From Iodidimonas nitroreducens (lineage in GTDB: Bacteria > Pseudomonadota > Alphaproteobacteria > Sphingomonadales > Rhodothalassiaceae): a stretch of 64,000 nucleotides of DNA. Each line of letters begins with the position of its first letter. The first letter of the stretch is position 1. The notes below the pieces were generated by a model. It did no database searches and had not been told where the DNA came from. It saw nothing but the letters and a program-made list of their open reading frames with translations. The stretch lies in the NCBI RefSeq assembly GCF_008579165.1, contig NZ_BKCN01000001.1. One strand, written 5' to 3'. The translations under genes and the position numbers were made by a program. Of the stretch, positions 8,329-18,090 are shown one piece after another.

Positions 8329-9094
8329 AAACGCGGATCATTCCCTGCCTCGATGTGAAGGATGGTCGGGTGGTGAAGGGGGTCAATTTCGTTGATCTTC
8401 TGGATGCGGGCGATCCCGTGGAACAGGCCCGCGTTTATGATGCGGCGGGGGCGGATGAGCTGTGTTTTCTGGATATCACCGCCAGCATGAACGGCGCGAT
8501 ACTTTGCTTGATGTGGTGGCCCGCACCGCCGAGATGTGTTTCATGCCGCTCACCGTTGGCGGCGGGGTGCGATCTGTGAATGATGTTCGGAAATTGCTTC
8601 TGGCCGGGGCCGATAAGATCGCCATCAACAGCGCGGCGGTGCAATTGCCCGAATTGATCGCTCAATTAGCGGAAAAATTCGGCTCTCAATGCATCACGGT
8701 GGCGGTGGATGCCAAATCGGTGGGGCCGGATCGCTGGGAAATCTTCACCCATGGCGGCCGCACGGCCACGGGGATAGATGCCGTGGCATTTGCCTGCCGC
8801 GCGGCTTCTTTGGGGGCGGGCGAAATCCTTCTCACCTCGATGGATCGCGATGGCACAAAATCCGGTTTCGATCTCGATTTAACGCGGCGGATTGCCGATG
8901 CCGTGCCGGTTCCGGTGATTGCTTCCGGCGGGGTTGGCTCCCTTGATGATCTGGTGGCGGGGGTGCGCGATGGCCATGCCTCGGCAGTTCTGGCGGCCTC
9001 GATCTTTCATTTCGGCCATTATACTGTGGGCGAGGCGAAGGCCCATATGGCCCGGGCCGGGATTAATATACGCCAAACAAAAGAGATGATCTGA
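8322..9094 (+). CDS. hisF: HisF, cyclase subunit of IGP synthase (frameshifted)
   Basis: HisF joins ammonia from HisH to PRFAR, giving IGP and AICAR. The catalytic Asp pair is visible in CLDVKDGRVVKG and VAVDAK, with phosphate loops VGGGVRSV and ASGGVGSLDD. The frame breaks near 8486: CAGCCATG appears as CAGCATG. Adding one C restores LDITASHERRDTLLDVVARTAE and a 257-residue protein. The stop TGA (9092-9094) shares a base with the hisE ATG. This is the second broken gene in an otherwise orderly his operon. Confidence 0.93.
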
Positions 9095-9441
9095 TGACCG
9101 ATGAGCAGCCAGCAGCCCCCATTGATTGGGCCGCCCTCAACCGGCTTTATGCCACCTTGATCGCGCGCAAATCCGCCGATCCCGAGCAGAGCTATGTGGC
9201 CCGGCTTTATGGCAAGGGCCGCCAGAAAATTGCGCAAAAGCTGGGGGAAGAAGCGGTGGAAACAGCGCTGGCCGGGGTTTTGGATGATCGGGCCGGGATC
9301 ATTTCAGAATCTGCCGATCTGTTGTTTCATCTGATGGTTTTATGGGCGGATGCAGGGATCGCGCCCGATGATATCATGGCCGAACTCACCCGCCGCGAAG
9401 GGCTTTCGGGTCTGGACGAAAAAAAGCGCCGAACCCTTTAA
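9094..9441 (+). CDS. hisE: Phosphoribosyl-ATP pyrophosphatase
   Basis: HisE hydrolyses phosphoribosyl-ATP to phosphoribosyl-AMP, the second step of histidine synthesis. The 115-residue all-alpha protein shows the MazG-like metal-site motif KLGEEAVETALA and a downstream ESADLLFHLMVLW helix, both typical. It is the last gene of the his run. Its end overlaps the convergent gshB end by four bases. hisI and hisG are not in the window. Confidence 0.95.
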   Translation: MTDEQPAAPIDWAALNRLYATLIARKSADPEQSYVARLYGKGRQKIAQKLGEEAVETALAGVLDDRAGIISESADLLFHLMVLWADAGIAPDDIMAELTRREGLSGLDEKKRRTL

Positions 9442-10376
9442 AGCCGGCTTTCGATGGCATCCCAGACCAGCCCCGCAATATTGGCATCATCGAAACGGTC
9501 GATTTCCTGAATCCCGGTGGGGGATGTGACATTGATTTCGGTGAGCCAATCGCCGATCACATCGATGCCAACAAAAATAAGGCCGCGTTTTTTCAATTCC
9601 GGCCCCAAACGATCACAAATTTCCTGATCGCGGCGGCTTAGCACCGCGATTTCAGCACGCCCCCCCACATGGAGATTGGATCGTGCTTCGCCCAATGCCG
9701 GCACGCGGTTGAGCGCGCCCGCCACCTCGCCATCCACCAAAATGATGCGCTTATCACCTTGGCGCACCTGCGGGATATAGCGCTGCACCATGATCGGTTC
9801 GCGATAGATGCCGGTGAACAGCTCGATCAATGCGCCTAAATTTTCATCCCCCGGCTGCAGGCGAAACACCCCGGCCCCGCCATTGCCATAAAGCGGCTTG
9901 ACGATGATATCCTTATGTTCGGCCCGAAAGGCCGCCACTTCATCCTTGCGCCTTGTGATCAATGTGGGGGGCATCAGATCGGCAAAATGGGTGACAAACA
10001 GCTTTTCCGGGGCATCGCGCACCGAAGCCGGATCATTCACCACCAGGGTTTTGGGGTGGATATGTTCCAGAATATGGGTGGCGGAAATATAGCCCAGATC
10101 AAAAGGCGGGTCCTGGCGCATCAGGATGGTATTGAGATCGGCAAGATCGCGCTTTTCAGGGCTTCCGGCAGAGACATGATTGCCCTTTTCGCGACGCAAG
10201 CTGATCGGGCGGCCTATAGCGGTCACATGGCCCTGCTGCCAGCTCAGATCCCCGGGCAGATAATGAAACAGGCTGTGGCCCCGGCGTTCAGCCTCAAGCC
10301 CCAGAGCAAAGGTGCTGTCGCCATTGATATCGATTGTCTCGATCGGATCCATCTGCAAGCCAACGGCCAAACCCAT
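9438..10376 (-). CDS. gshB: Glutathione synthetase
   Basis: GshB ligates glycine to gamma-glutamylcysteine with ATP in the cytosol. The 312-residue ATP-grasp protein begins with the typical QMDPIETIDINGDSTFALGLEA, has the LMRQDPPFD motif, the lysine-containing IVKPLYGNGGAGVFRL ATP loop, and the C-terminal metal-binding EINVTSPTGIQEI. Its end overlaps hisE on the opposite strand. The gene lies about 170 bp from yraN, same strand. Confidence 0.96.
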   Translation of the reverse strand: MGLAVGLQMDPIETIDINGDSTFALGLEAERRGHSLFHYLPGDLSWQQGHVTAIGRPISLRREKGNHVSAGSPEKRDLADLNTILMRQDPPFDLGYISATHILEHIHPKTLVVNDPASVRDAPEKLFVTHFADLMPPTLITRRKDEVAAFRAEHKDIIVKPLYGNGGAGVFRLQPGDENLGALIELFTGIYREPIMVQRYIPQVRQGDKRIILVDGEVAGALNRVPALGEARSNLHVGGRAEIAVLSRRDQEICDRLGPELKKRGLIFVGIDVIGDWLTEINVTSPTGIQEIDRFDDANIAGLVWDAIESRL

Positions 10377-10550
10377 CTTTTCTCTCCGTCAAAAGATCAT
10401 CCATCATTCATCCGCTGGCCAACCATCGCGGGCAGCCTCTGGCGCAGCCTGTATAAGCTGTTGCCGATCAGGGGGAAAGGCCATCCCGGCCCCTTGTCAT
10501 CATTTTCTCGTGCCCGGCTGTGCCGGTTGATGGCCTGATGGGTTTTGGGT

Positions 10551-10955
10551 TTATAGCTGGCCGGGCTTTGCCCCCGCGAACGCATGGATCAGATGCTTTG
10601 GCAATTTGAAAGGGCGGATGATGATGACATCAAAGCGCAGGGAGAGATCTGCCTCAAGGGGGTGGCGCATGATGAAATGAAGGGCCCCGCGCATCAATCG
10701 CTGCTGCTGGCGCGGCGGCACCGCTTCAAGCCCGCTTGTCAGGGTTTTGCGGGCTTTTACCTCGATGAACACAAGGCTGTTGTGATGCCGGGCGATCAGG
10801 TCGATTTCACCCAAGGGGCTGCGATAGCGCCGGGCGATGATGCGATAACCCTTGAGCTTCAGATAAAGCGCCGCCAGCCCTTCCGCCCGGCGGCCCAGAA
10901 TTTCGGCCTTTTTGCGCCCCTTTTGTGCCGGTTTATGATGCGGGGCCAATGTCAT
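10551..10955 (-). CDS. YraN/UPF0102 family nuclease-fold protein
   Basis: The 134-residue protein has the restriction-endonuclease-like core of UPF0102: GRRAEGLAALYLKLKGY, then GEIDLIARHHNSLVFIEVKAR, where D, E and K form the predicted metal site. In bacteria this family often sits next to rsmI, as here (6-bp gap). Its substrate is not firmly known. Length is normal and no break is seen. Confidence 0.9.
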   Translation of the reverse strand: MTLAPHHKPAQKGRKKAEILGRRAEGLAALYLKLKGYRIIARRYRSPLGEIDLIARHHNSLVFIEVKARKTLTSGLEAVPPRQQQRLMRGALHFIMRHPLEADLSLRFDVIIIRPFKLPKHLIHAFAGAKPGQL

Positions 10956-10961
10956 TGCGGG

Positions 10962-11876
10962 TTATTGCGGGTCATCGCTGATCTGGCCTTGCAGGGCCAA
11001 AGCCCGTTGATAAATGGTGCGGCGCTTTTCCCCGGTCATCCAGGCGATGGCGGCGGCGGCTTCGCGCACCGATAAATCCTGTAGCGCCTTTTTGATCAGA
11101 TCATCGATCTGATCGCTTTTGGGCCGCTCGCCTTCCGGCGGGGCGATCGCTAAAACGATTTCGCCCTTGATCCGGTGTTCCTGAGCGGCTGTGCTGGCGG
11201 CCAGATCCAAAAGGCTGCCCCGGCGTATTTCCTCATAGCTTTTGGTCATCTCGCGGCAGATGGCGGCTTCGCGCCCGGCCCCTAGAATTTCGGCAAAATC
11301 CGCAAGGGCGGCGGGCAGGCGGCTTGGGCTTTCATAAAGCACCATGGTGGCATCCACGGATCGATAGGGTTCGACAAATTTTTTGCGGGCCGATGATTTG
11401 GGGGGTGAAAAGCCAAGAAACAAAAGCTTGTCGGTGGGCAGGCCACAGGCGGATAAAGCGGTGATGAACGCACAGGCACCGGGAATGGGGATAACCTTGT
11501 GCCCGGCGGCGCGGGCATCGGCCACCAGCCGATAGCCGGGATCGGAAATCAGCGGCGTTCCGGCATCCGATATCAGGGCGACCCTTTTCCCGGCGGCCAG
11601 AGCATCGAGAATTTTGGCCCCGCTCGTTTTGGCATTATGGTCGTGATAGGATATCAATGGGCGCTTCAAGCCATAATGATTGAGCAGCTTGAGGCTGACC
11701 CGGGTATCTTCGCAAGCGATCAGATCAGCGGCTGCCAGAATGGCCAGAGCGCGATGGCTGATATCACCCAGGTTGCCAATCGGGGTGGCCACGATATAAA
11801 GCCCGGCGCTGGGGATGGACCCCACGGCAGAGCGGGGCCCAAGGCTGGCCTCATCATCAAAATCAGCCTGTGCCAC
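10962..11876 (-). CDS. rsmI: 16S rRNA (cytidine-1402 2'-O) methyltransferase
   Basis: RsmI methylates the 2'-OH of C1402 in 16S rRNA using SAM. The 304-residue protein has the tetrapyrrole-methylase fold: LYIVATPIGNLGDISHRALAIL at the N-terminus, the ACEDTR motif, YHDHN, LISDAGTPLISDPGYRLV, and FLGFSPPK. The C-terminal helical tail is normal. It lies upstream of yraN on the same strand and diverges from the LpoA-like gene. Confidence 0.95.
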   Translation of the reverse strand: MAQADFDDEASLGPRSAVGSIPSAGLYIVATPIGNLGDISHRALAILAAADLIACEDTRVSLKLLNHYGLKRPLISYHDHNAKTSGAKILDALAAGKRVALISDAGTPLISDPGYRLVADARAAGHKVIPIPGACAFITALSACGLPTDKLLFLGFSPPKSSARKKFVEPYRSVDATMVLYESPSRLPAALADFAEILGAGREAAICREMTKSYEEIRRGSLLDLAASTAAQEHRIKGEIVLAIAPPEGERPKSDQIDDLIKKALQDLSVREAAAAIAWMTGEKRRTIYQRALALQGQISDDPQ

Positions 11877-11965
11877 TTTGTTGCCTTCTGTTTGCGGCTT
11901 TTATGATGCAGCGTTAGTCTATATGCCAACCAGTGTTCAAGAGTGAACTCACCATAGAAGCCGGG

Positions 11966-13365
11966 ATGATGTCCATGCGTTTTCTTATCGGCCCCGCGAT
12001 GATGGGGATGATCATGCTGCTTGCGGGCTGTGCCACGGCCCCGCCTTCGGATGGATCGGCTATGGGTGAGTCGGGGCGGTCGCCCACCGCACTTTCGGGG
12101 GTGGATCGCTCCGGGGGGGATGCTGATGCGCCTGATCAAGGGCTTTTGGCACCCGATCAGGGCGAAATCAGGATTGCGCTTCTGGTGCCCCTGAGCGGCC
12201 CGGCGGCGGATGTGGGGGCGGCCTTGCGCGATGCGGCGGCTTTGGCCTTGTTTGATGCCTATGATCCCCGCTTGCGGCTTTTGCCTTTCGATACGGCGGG
12301 CACGGCGGAAGGGGCGAGGCTGGCCGCACAACAGGCTGTGGATCAAGGGGTTTCGGTGGTTTTGGGGCCGCTTCTGGCCGCATCGGTGCAGGCGGTGGCC
12401 CCGCTTTTGCGCCAATCCGATATTCCTTTGCTGGGCTTTTCCAATGATCAGCGGGTGGCTGGCGATGGGGTTTATCTGTTTGGCTTCATGCCCGATCAGG
12501 ATGTGGAGCGGATCGTTTCCTATGCCATCGGGCGCGGGCTTGGCCGCTTGGCCGGATTGATCCCCTCATCGCCTTATGGGGATCGCATTTTGCAGCACTT
12601 TGGCCCTCTTGTGCAGGAAGCGGGGGGCGATCTGGTCTCGCTGATTCGCTATGAGCCGGAAACCGATGCCCTTGATGCGCCGGTGAAAATTCTCGCCCAT
12701 TATGATCAGCGCCGGGCTGCCTATCTTGCCGAGGTAAAGGCCCTTGAAGCCTTGGGCGATGATCTGTCCAATGAAATTTTAAAGCGGCTCAAAACCAAGG
12801 AGGCCCTAGGGCCGCTAGGCTTTGATGCCCTGCTGATCGCCCAGGGCGATCCTTTATTGCGCTCTTTGGGGCCGCTTTTGCCTTATTATGAGATCGACCC
12901 CCAAACGGTTCAGTTTTTGGGCACCGGGCTTTGGGATGAACCTTCATTGGTGCGTGAACCGCCCTTGCGCGGGGCGTGGTTTCCAGCCCCCGAGCCCAGC
13001 GTGCCCCGGGCTTTTCTGGCACGGTTTGAACAAGCCTATGGCCGTCCGGCACCAAGGCTTGCCACATTGGGCTATGATGGTATGGCGCTTTTGGCCACCC
13101 TTGCCCGCAATCCCGTGCAAAGCGAACGCTTTGAAGCGGCGGCTTTTGAAGATCGGGCGGGCTTCAGCGGCTTGATGGGGCTTTCCGCTTTGGTTCGGAT
13201 GGAATTGTGGAGCGAAATCTGGCGATTTTGGAAATCGGTGCGCGTGATTTCAGGATCATCGATCCCGCCCCGGTGGATTTCCGGGGGCCCAGAATCGGTT
13301 TCCATCTCGATCTTGATGGGCGGGGTTCAACCCAGCAGGCGGCCTATGATGGCATTGAGCAATAA
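11966..13365 (+). CDS. Penicillin-binding-protein activator (LpoA-like) lipoprotein (frameshifted)
   Basis: An N-terminal signal with lipobox (MIMLLAGC) points to an outer-membrane lipoprotein. The body is a type 1 periplasmic-binding fold beginning EIRIALLVPLSGPAADVGAALRDAA, as in the LpoA C-terminal domain and branched-chain amino-acid receptors. It lacks the N-terminal TPR part of E. coli LpoA, as is usual in alphaproteobacteria. A T missing from the run at 13182-13184 breaks the frame near the end; restoring it gives GLFRFGSDGIVERNLAILEI and TAA at 13363-13365 (466 residues). The corrected end overlaps the convergent hemW by 39 bp. Which synthase it activates is unknown. Confidence 0.82.
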
Positions 13366-14535
13366 GCGGCCTTTTTGACTGGTGCGCAAAGCTTGTGCAT
13401 CGCATTCCAAAAGCCCCTGTTCGACCAATTCGGCCAAGGCTTCACGGTTGATGATGGTCATCAGATCGCACCCGGTGTGCCGTTTGAAATGCTGGCGATC
13501 AATCCCTTTGGTTAGGCGCAGGCCCATCATCACAGCTTCAGCGGCGCGGCTTTCGGGGTCGATCTCTTCGCTTTCAAAGCGGCCATGGCCATGATTTTCC
13601 ACGGCCAGAAGCCAATCTTCGGGGCGTTTGATCTGGGATGTTGCCTGATAGCGGGGAAGCTGCCCTTTTGGGGCGATGGGCATACGGCCATGGGCCCCGG
13701 GGCCGATCCCCAGATAGCCCCCGCCCTGCCAATAAATAAGATTATGGCGCGATTCCTCACCGGGCCGGGCATAGTTCGATGTTTCATAAGCATAAAGCCC
13801 GGCCTGGGCGGTCAGTTCGGCGGTCAGCTCAAAAAGATCGGCAGCCAGATCCTCATCCGGCAGGTGAAAGTCCCCCCGGGCATGGCGGCGGAAAAAGGCG
13901 GTATCCTGCTCGATGGTCAATTGATAGGCCGAAAGGTGCCCCGCCTGATAGTGCAGAGCGCGGGAAAGCTCATTATGCCAAGATTCAAGGCTTTGGTCGG
14001 GGCGGGCATAAATCAGATCGAAGGATATGCGGTCGAAATGATGGCGGGCCACATCCAGCGCCGCCAAAGCTTCATCTTTGGAATGAAGCCGCCCCAAAAA
14101 GGCCAGCGCCTGATCATCAAGGGCCTGCACCCCCAAAGACACCCGATTGACACCGGCATGGCGATAATCGGCAAAGCGCCCGGCCTCAACGCTGGAGGGA
14201 TTGGCTTCCAGCGTGATTTCCGGCTGCGCATCAAGGGGCCAATGGCCCGCCACCGCATCGATGAGGGCCTCTACAAGGCTCGGTTTCATCAGGGATGGGG
14301 TGCCGCCGCCGAAAAAAATGCTGGGCACGCGATGGCCTTGGGTGCGTTCGGCAAACCATGCCAGTTCCGCCAGCAGGGCGCGCTGCCAGCGTGGGTGATC
14401 AACCTCATCGCGGACATGGCTGTTGAAATCGCAATAGGGGCATTTGCGTTCGCAAAAGGGCCAGTGAATATAGATCGCAAGGCGATCTCGCTCTGCGCTG
14501 TCGGCACGGGTTTTTAGATCAGGCAGATCGGTCAA
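13327..14535 (-). CDS. hemW: HemW, radical SAM heme chaperone
   Basis: HemW (formerly annotated as oxygen-independent coproporphyrinogen oxidase) is a radical-SAM haem-binding chaperone. The 4Fe-4S motif CERKCPYCDF (CxxxCxxC) is near residue 30, followed by the SAM-binding FFGGGTPSL and the GVQALDDQALAFLGR segment; the C-terminal HemN-type winged domain closes it. The upstream sequence in this frame overlaps rdgB and shows no homology, so I place the start at TTG 14535, which overlaps the rdgB stop. Length is then 402 residues. The start is uncertain by a few codons. Confidence 0.92.
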   Translation of the reverse strand: MTDLPDLKTRADSAERDRLAIYIHWPFCERKCPYCDFNSHVRDEVDHPRWQRALLAELAWFAERTQGHRVPSIFFGGGTPSLMKPSLVEALIDAVAGHWPLDAQPEITLEANPSSVEAGRFADYRHAGVNRVSLGVQALDDQALAFLGRLHSKDEALAALDVARHHFDRISFDLIYARPDQSLESWHNELSRALHYQAGHLSAYQLTIEQDTAFFRRHARGDFHLPDEDLAADLFELTAELTAQAGLYAYETSNYARPGEESRHNLIYWQGGGYLGIGPGAHGRMPIAPKGQLPRYQATSQIKRPEDWLLAVENHGHGRFESEEIDPESRAAEAVMMGLRLTKGIDRQHFKRHTGCDLMTIINREALAELVEQGLLECDAQALRTSQKGRLLLNAIIGRLLG

Positions 14536-15124
14536 AGCAGCGCTCCAGCATCTGGCGAAAGGCATCGGCGCGGTGATTGATGGCGGCCTTGTGGTCGGGG
14601 TCCATTTCCCCAAAGCTGAGATCATAGCCATCGGGCACGAAGATCGGATCATAGCCAAAACCGCGTGTGCCCCGGGGCGGAAAACACAAATGGCCATCGA
14701 TCCGGCCTTCCACGCTTTCCCTATGGCCATCGGGCCAGGCCAAAGAAAGGGCGCAGATGAAATGGGCGGTGCTGTCGGCCCCATCCAGCTTTTCGGCGAT
14801 CAGGTTCATGGCGTGGCCGAAATCCTTTTCCGGCCCTGCCCAGCGCGCCGAATAAATGCCGGGGGCGCCAAGAAGCCCATGCACCACCAGCCCGGAATCA
14901 TCGGATAAAGCGGGCAGATCACTGGCTTTGGCGGCGGCCAGCGCCTTTAATTCGGCATTGGCGATAAAGCTTGTGCCGGTTTCTTCGGGTTCATCAAGGC
15001 CCAAATCGCCTGCTGCTAATACTTTGATCCCCAAAGGCGCCAGCAACAGCTTGATTTCGCGCACCTTGCCGGCATTATGGCTGGCCAGCACAAGGCGATC
15101 TCCGGAAAAGCGCCGGGCGGTCAT
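14519..15124 (-). CDS. rdgB: XTP/dITP pyrophosphatase (house-cleaning NTPase)
   Basis: RdgB hydrolyses non-canonical purine triphosphates to monophosphates, keeping them out of DNA. The 201-residue protein has LASHNAGKVREI, the acidic metal motif ALSDDSGLVV, the YSARWAG segment, and TRGFGYDPIFVPDG, all family hallmarks. It overlaps rph (stop/start share bases at 15124) and precedes hemW. The rph-rdgB-hemW order is a usual alphaproteobacterial operon. Confidence 0.96.
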   Translation of the reverse strand: MTARRFSGDRLVLASHNAGKVREIKLLLAPLGIKVLAAGDLGLDEPEETGTSFIANAELKALAAAKASDLPALSDDSGLVVHGLLGAPGIYSARWAGPEKDFGHAMNLIAEKLDGADSTAHFICALSLAWPDGHRESVEGRIDGHLCFPPRGTRGFGYDPIFVPDGYDLSFGEMDPDHKAAINHRADAFRQMLERCFDRSA

Positions 15125-15843
15125 TATTTCAGGCCCAAAACGCGTTTTTGTTCAGCAACAACCCGATCACAGCCGATCCGCGCCAGCCGCAAAAGCCGCA
15201 GGAACTGTTCTTCGGAAAAAGGTGTCGCTTCGGCGGTGCCTTGAATTTCCACAATCCCGCCCGATGCCGTGAGCACGAAATTGGCATCGGTTTCGGCAGC
15301 ACTGTCTTCATCATAATCCAGATCAAGGATCGGGTTGTTTTGATAGATCCCGCAGGAAATGGCGGCCACCGGCTCGCGGATCGGCAGAGTATCGATCAGC
15401 CCGGCATCGCGCATATAGCGCAGGCAATCCACCAAAGCCACAAAGCTGCCTGAAATGGCGGCGGTGCGGGTGCCCCCATCGGCCTGAATCACATCGCAAT
15501 CGATACGGATCTGGCGTTCGCCCAAACCTTCAAGCTCGGTAATGGCGCGCAAGGAGCGACCGATCAGCCGCTGGATTTCCTGGGTTCGCCCCGATTGCTT
15601 GCCGCGCGCCGCTTCGCGATCCATGCGGCTGTGGGTGGAGCGGGGCAACATGCCATATTCCGCCGTCACCCAGCCTTTGCCGGTATCGCGCAGGAAGGGC
15701 GGCGGACGGCTTTCAAGGCTTGCCGTGCATAAAACATGGGTATCCCCGAATTTGACGAGGCATGAACCTTCGGCATGTTTGGAAAATCCGCGCTGAAGGC
15801 TCAAGGGGCGCATTTCGTCAAGGGCTCGGCCGGATGGTCGCAT
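15124..15843 (-). CDS. rph: Ribonuclease PH
   Basis: RNase PH trims tRNA 3' ends by phosphorolysis as a hexamer. The 239-residue protein shows GRALDEMRPLSLQRGF, the GDTHVLCTAS strand, the phosphate-site RTHSR-like region (RSTHSRMDREAARGKQSGRTQEIQR in pieces), QADGGTRTAAISG and the acidic DLDYDEDSAAETDANFV. ATG 15843 is chosen because GGAGAG lies just upstream; an upstream in-frame ATG gives an unrelated leader. It is first in the rph-rdgB-hemW unit. Confidence 0.95.
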   Translation of the reverse strand: MRPSGRALDEMRPLSLQRGFSKHAEGSCLVKFGDTHVLCTASLESRPPPFLRDTGKGWVTAEYGMLPRSTHSRMDREAARGKQSGRTQEIQRLIGRSLRAITELEGLGERQIRIDCDVIQADGGTRTAAISGSFVALVDCLRYMRDAGLIDTLPIREPVAAISCGIYQNNPILDLDYDEDSAAETDANFVLTASGGIVEIQGTAEATPFSEEQFLRLLRLARIGCDRVVAEQKRVLGLK

Positions 15844-16092
15844 GGGGGTCTCTCCAGATCCTGAAAGCCACGGCACCCGATCCCGTTTGGGGGATCATGA
15901 TGCGCCCATGCGCCAAAGCACAGGCAGGGCCAGATCACAGCCTTCTAACCCTTGCAGCGAACCGCCGTCCAGCCCTCCTTTTGGGAAAACAATCCCGGCA
16001 TGCGCCTTTGGGGATCGCTGTCTGTGGATTGACGATCGGCCCCCGGCCCCTTAAATCAAAGGCTTGACAGCTCATCAGCTCGGACAGGTGAC

Positions 16093-17124
16093 ATGCAGAT
16101 CGAAACCTTGAACGATCGTTCGCGCGTCATTTTTCGGATGATCGTGGAATCCTATCTCGATAATGGCGATCCGGTGGGGTCACGCACTTTGTCGCGGCAT
16201 CCCGGCGTTGATCTGTCGGCGGCCTCTATTCGCAATGTGATGGCCGATCTGGAAGAAACCGGGCTGATCTACGCGCCCCATGTGTCTGCCGGGCGGATAC
16301 CCACGGAATTGGGTTTGCGGCTTTTCGTGGATGGCCTGCTTGAAATCGGCAATCTCACTGAAGAAGAGCGTGCCAATATCGATATCCGCTGTGCCGGTCA
16401 GGGGCGGCGGCGGGAAGATGTTTTAGAAGATGCCACCAATCTTTTATCGGGGCTGTGCCAATGTGCCAGCCTTGTGATGGTGCCCAAAACCAATGCCCCC
16501 TTAAAGCATCTGGAATTCGTGCCGCTCTCGGCTGAAAAGGCTTTGGTGGTGGTGGTCTCGGAAGATGGGGTGGTGGAAAATCGGGTAATCGACCTGCCCC
16601 CCGGCCTGCCCCCGTCGTCTTTGGTTCAGGCCAGCAATTATCTCAACAGCCGTTTCAAGAATCGCACCTTTGAAGAAGCCCGTGCGATCATCGCCCGGGA
16701 ACTGGCCGATCAAAAGGCCGAGCTTGACAGCCTCACCGGCAAGGTGGTGGAACAGGGCCTTGCCACATGGACCGGAGATGACAAGCCATCGCTGATCGTG
16801 CGCGGGCGCGGTAATCTTTTGGAAGATGTGCGGGCGATCGAGGATTTAGAGCGAATCCGCAGGCTTTTTGATGATCTTGAAACCAAGCTCGATCTCACCC
16901 GCCTGTTGGAAAAAGCTCGGGATGCCGAGGGGGTGAAGATTTTTATCGGCTCGGAAAACAATCTTTTTTCGCTTTCGGGTTCCTCCCTCGTTGTCTCTCC
17001 CTATATGAAGGGCGATAACAAGATCATTGGGATGATCGGGGTGATTGGTCCAACCCGGATCAATTATGCCCGGATCATCCCGATGGTGGATTATACAGCA
17101 AAGGTCATCGGCCGGATCTTGTGA
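16093..17124 (+). CDS. hrcA: Heat-inducible transcription repressor HrcA
   Basis: HrcA represses groESL-type heat-shock operons by binding CIRCE inverted repeats, with GroEL as co-factor. The 343-residue protein has the N-terminal winged helix (NDRSRVIFRMIVESYLDNGDPVGSRTLS, then SAASIRNVMADLEETGLI and SAGRIPTELGLRLFVDGLL), the GAF-like middle and the C-terminal VIGPTRINYARIIPMVDYTAKVI. I see no CIRCE element upstream of hrcA, grpE or dnaK here, so its targets probably lie elsewhere. grpE follows after 45 bp. The 216 bp upstream hold no recognisable gene. Confidence 0.95.
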   Translation: MQIETLNDRSRVIFRMIVESYLDNGDPVGSRTLSRHPGVDLSAASIRNVMADLEETGLIYAPHVSAGRIPTELGLRLFVDGLLEIGNLTEEERANIDIRCAGQGRRREDVLEDATNLLSGLCQCASLVMVPKTNAPLKHLEFVPLSAEKALVVVVSEDGVVENRVIDLPPGLPPSSLVQASNYLNSRFKNRTFEEARAIIARELADQKAELDSLTGKVVEQGLATWTGDDKPSLIVRGRGNLLEDVRAIEDLERIRRLFDDLETKLDLTRLLEKARDAEGVKIFIGSENNLFSLSGSSLVVSPYMKGDNKIIGMIGVIGPTRINYARIIPMVDYTAKVIGRIL

Positions 17125-17169
17125 GGGTGAACCCTTGCGGCGGCCTATCAATGGAGGCGGACGAGCGCC

Positions 17170-17860
17170 ATGAGCGGATCGGACGAAATGAACAGACACC
17201 CAACTGATGAAACCCGGGATGAAGCCCAAAAGCCACAGGCCGGGCCAGATTCATCCAACCCATCCCCCGAAAGCGGGGCCGAGGCCAAAGCCAAGGCGGA
17301 TGCCGCCGATGAGAAGGGGGCGAGCACCCCGCCTGATCGGATCGGGGCGCTGGAAGCCGAGATCGAAACCTTGCGCGATCAGGCGATGCGGGCCCGGGCC
17401 GAGGTAGAAAATATCTTGCGGCGTACGGCGCGGGAAAAGCAGGAAACCAGCGCTTATGCGGTCTCGGGCCTTGCCCGTGATCTTTTGAGCGTGCCGGATA
17501 ATCTGCGCCGGGCCCTTGAAGCCCTGCCCGCCGAGGCGCGCCAGGATAAGCTGATCAAAACCTTTGTCGATGGCGTTGAGATGACCGAGCGGGAATTGCT
17601 CAATGCTTTCGAGCGCCATGCATCCGCCGGATCGAACCCAGGGGCGAGAAATTTGATCATAATTTCCATCAGGCCATGGCCGAGGTGGAAAGCCATTCAC
17701 AGGCACCGGGAACGGTGGTGGATGTGTATCAGGCGGGCTATGTGATCCGGGATCGCCTGCTGCGCCCGGCGATGGTAACGGTGGCCAAAGCGGCTCCCGG
17801 CCCGGGGGCTGACTCCGCGCCGGACCCATCATCCCCAAGGGGGTTGATACCACGGCCTGA
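17170..17860 (+). CDS. grpE: GrpE, DnaK nucleotide exchange factor (two frameshifts)
   Basis: GrpE dimers open the DnaK nucleotide site to release ADP. An acidic, Pro/Ala-rich head precedes a long coiled coil (about residues 55-110: IETLRDQAMRARAEVENILRR) and the beta-wing head domain. Two single-base losses are inferred. Near 17620 (CATGGCATC reads CATGCATC), repair gives ERHGIRRIEPRGEKFDHNFHQAM. Near 17839-17843 (short G run), repair gives the family end GVDTTA with TGA at 17858-17860. The corrected length is 230 residues and divides evenly. Without the second repair the frame runs on into non-coding sequence before dnaK. Confidence 0.9.
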
Positions 17861-17905
17861 AGGCGGGCGAAAAAGAGGGGAAATGCATCTGCATCGATCC
17901 TCTGC

Positions 17906-17934
17906 CTTGCAGCACGGAAAAGGCGGCCCTATAT
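17906..17934 (+). promoter_or_regulatory. RpoH (sigma32) promoter of dnaK-dnaJ
   Basis: CTTG (17906-17909) is separated by 18 nt from CCTATAT (17928-17934). This fits the alphaproteobacterial RpoH consensus CTTG-N17/18-CYTATNT at every specified core base. Transcription would start near 17942, leaving a leader of about 150 nt before the dnaK ATG. The rest of the grpE-dnaK gap shows no gene. Confidence 0.7.
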
Positions 17935-18090
17935 GCAGGGTCGATTGTCGCGCGAAAAATGTTTCAAGACAGCCGGATGCACCGGACATGTTGTTTCGAG
18001 CGACACACAATGAATGAATATCCTGATTGGAGGGCCGGACGGGTGCATGATGTGGCCCGCCGACCCGGCTGAAAAAAAAGGTCAGACATT

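Noticed and set aside
15844..16092. Possible small gene or CIRCE site upstream of hrcA
   Set aside because: Short frames here have no ribosome site or homology, and no TTAGCACTC inverted repeat is present.
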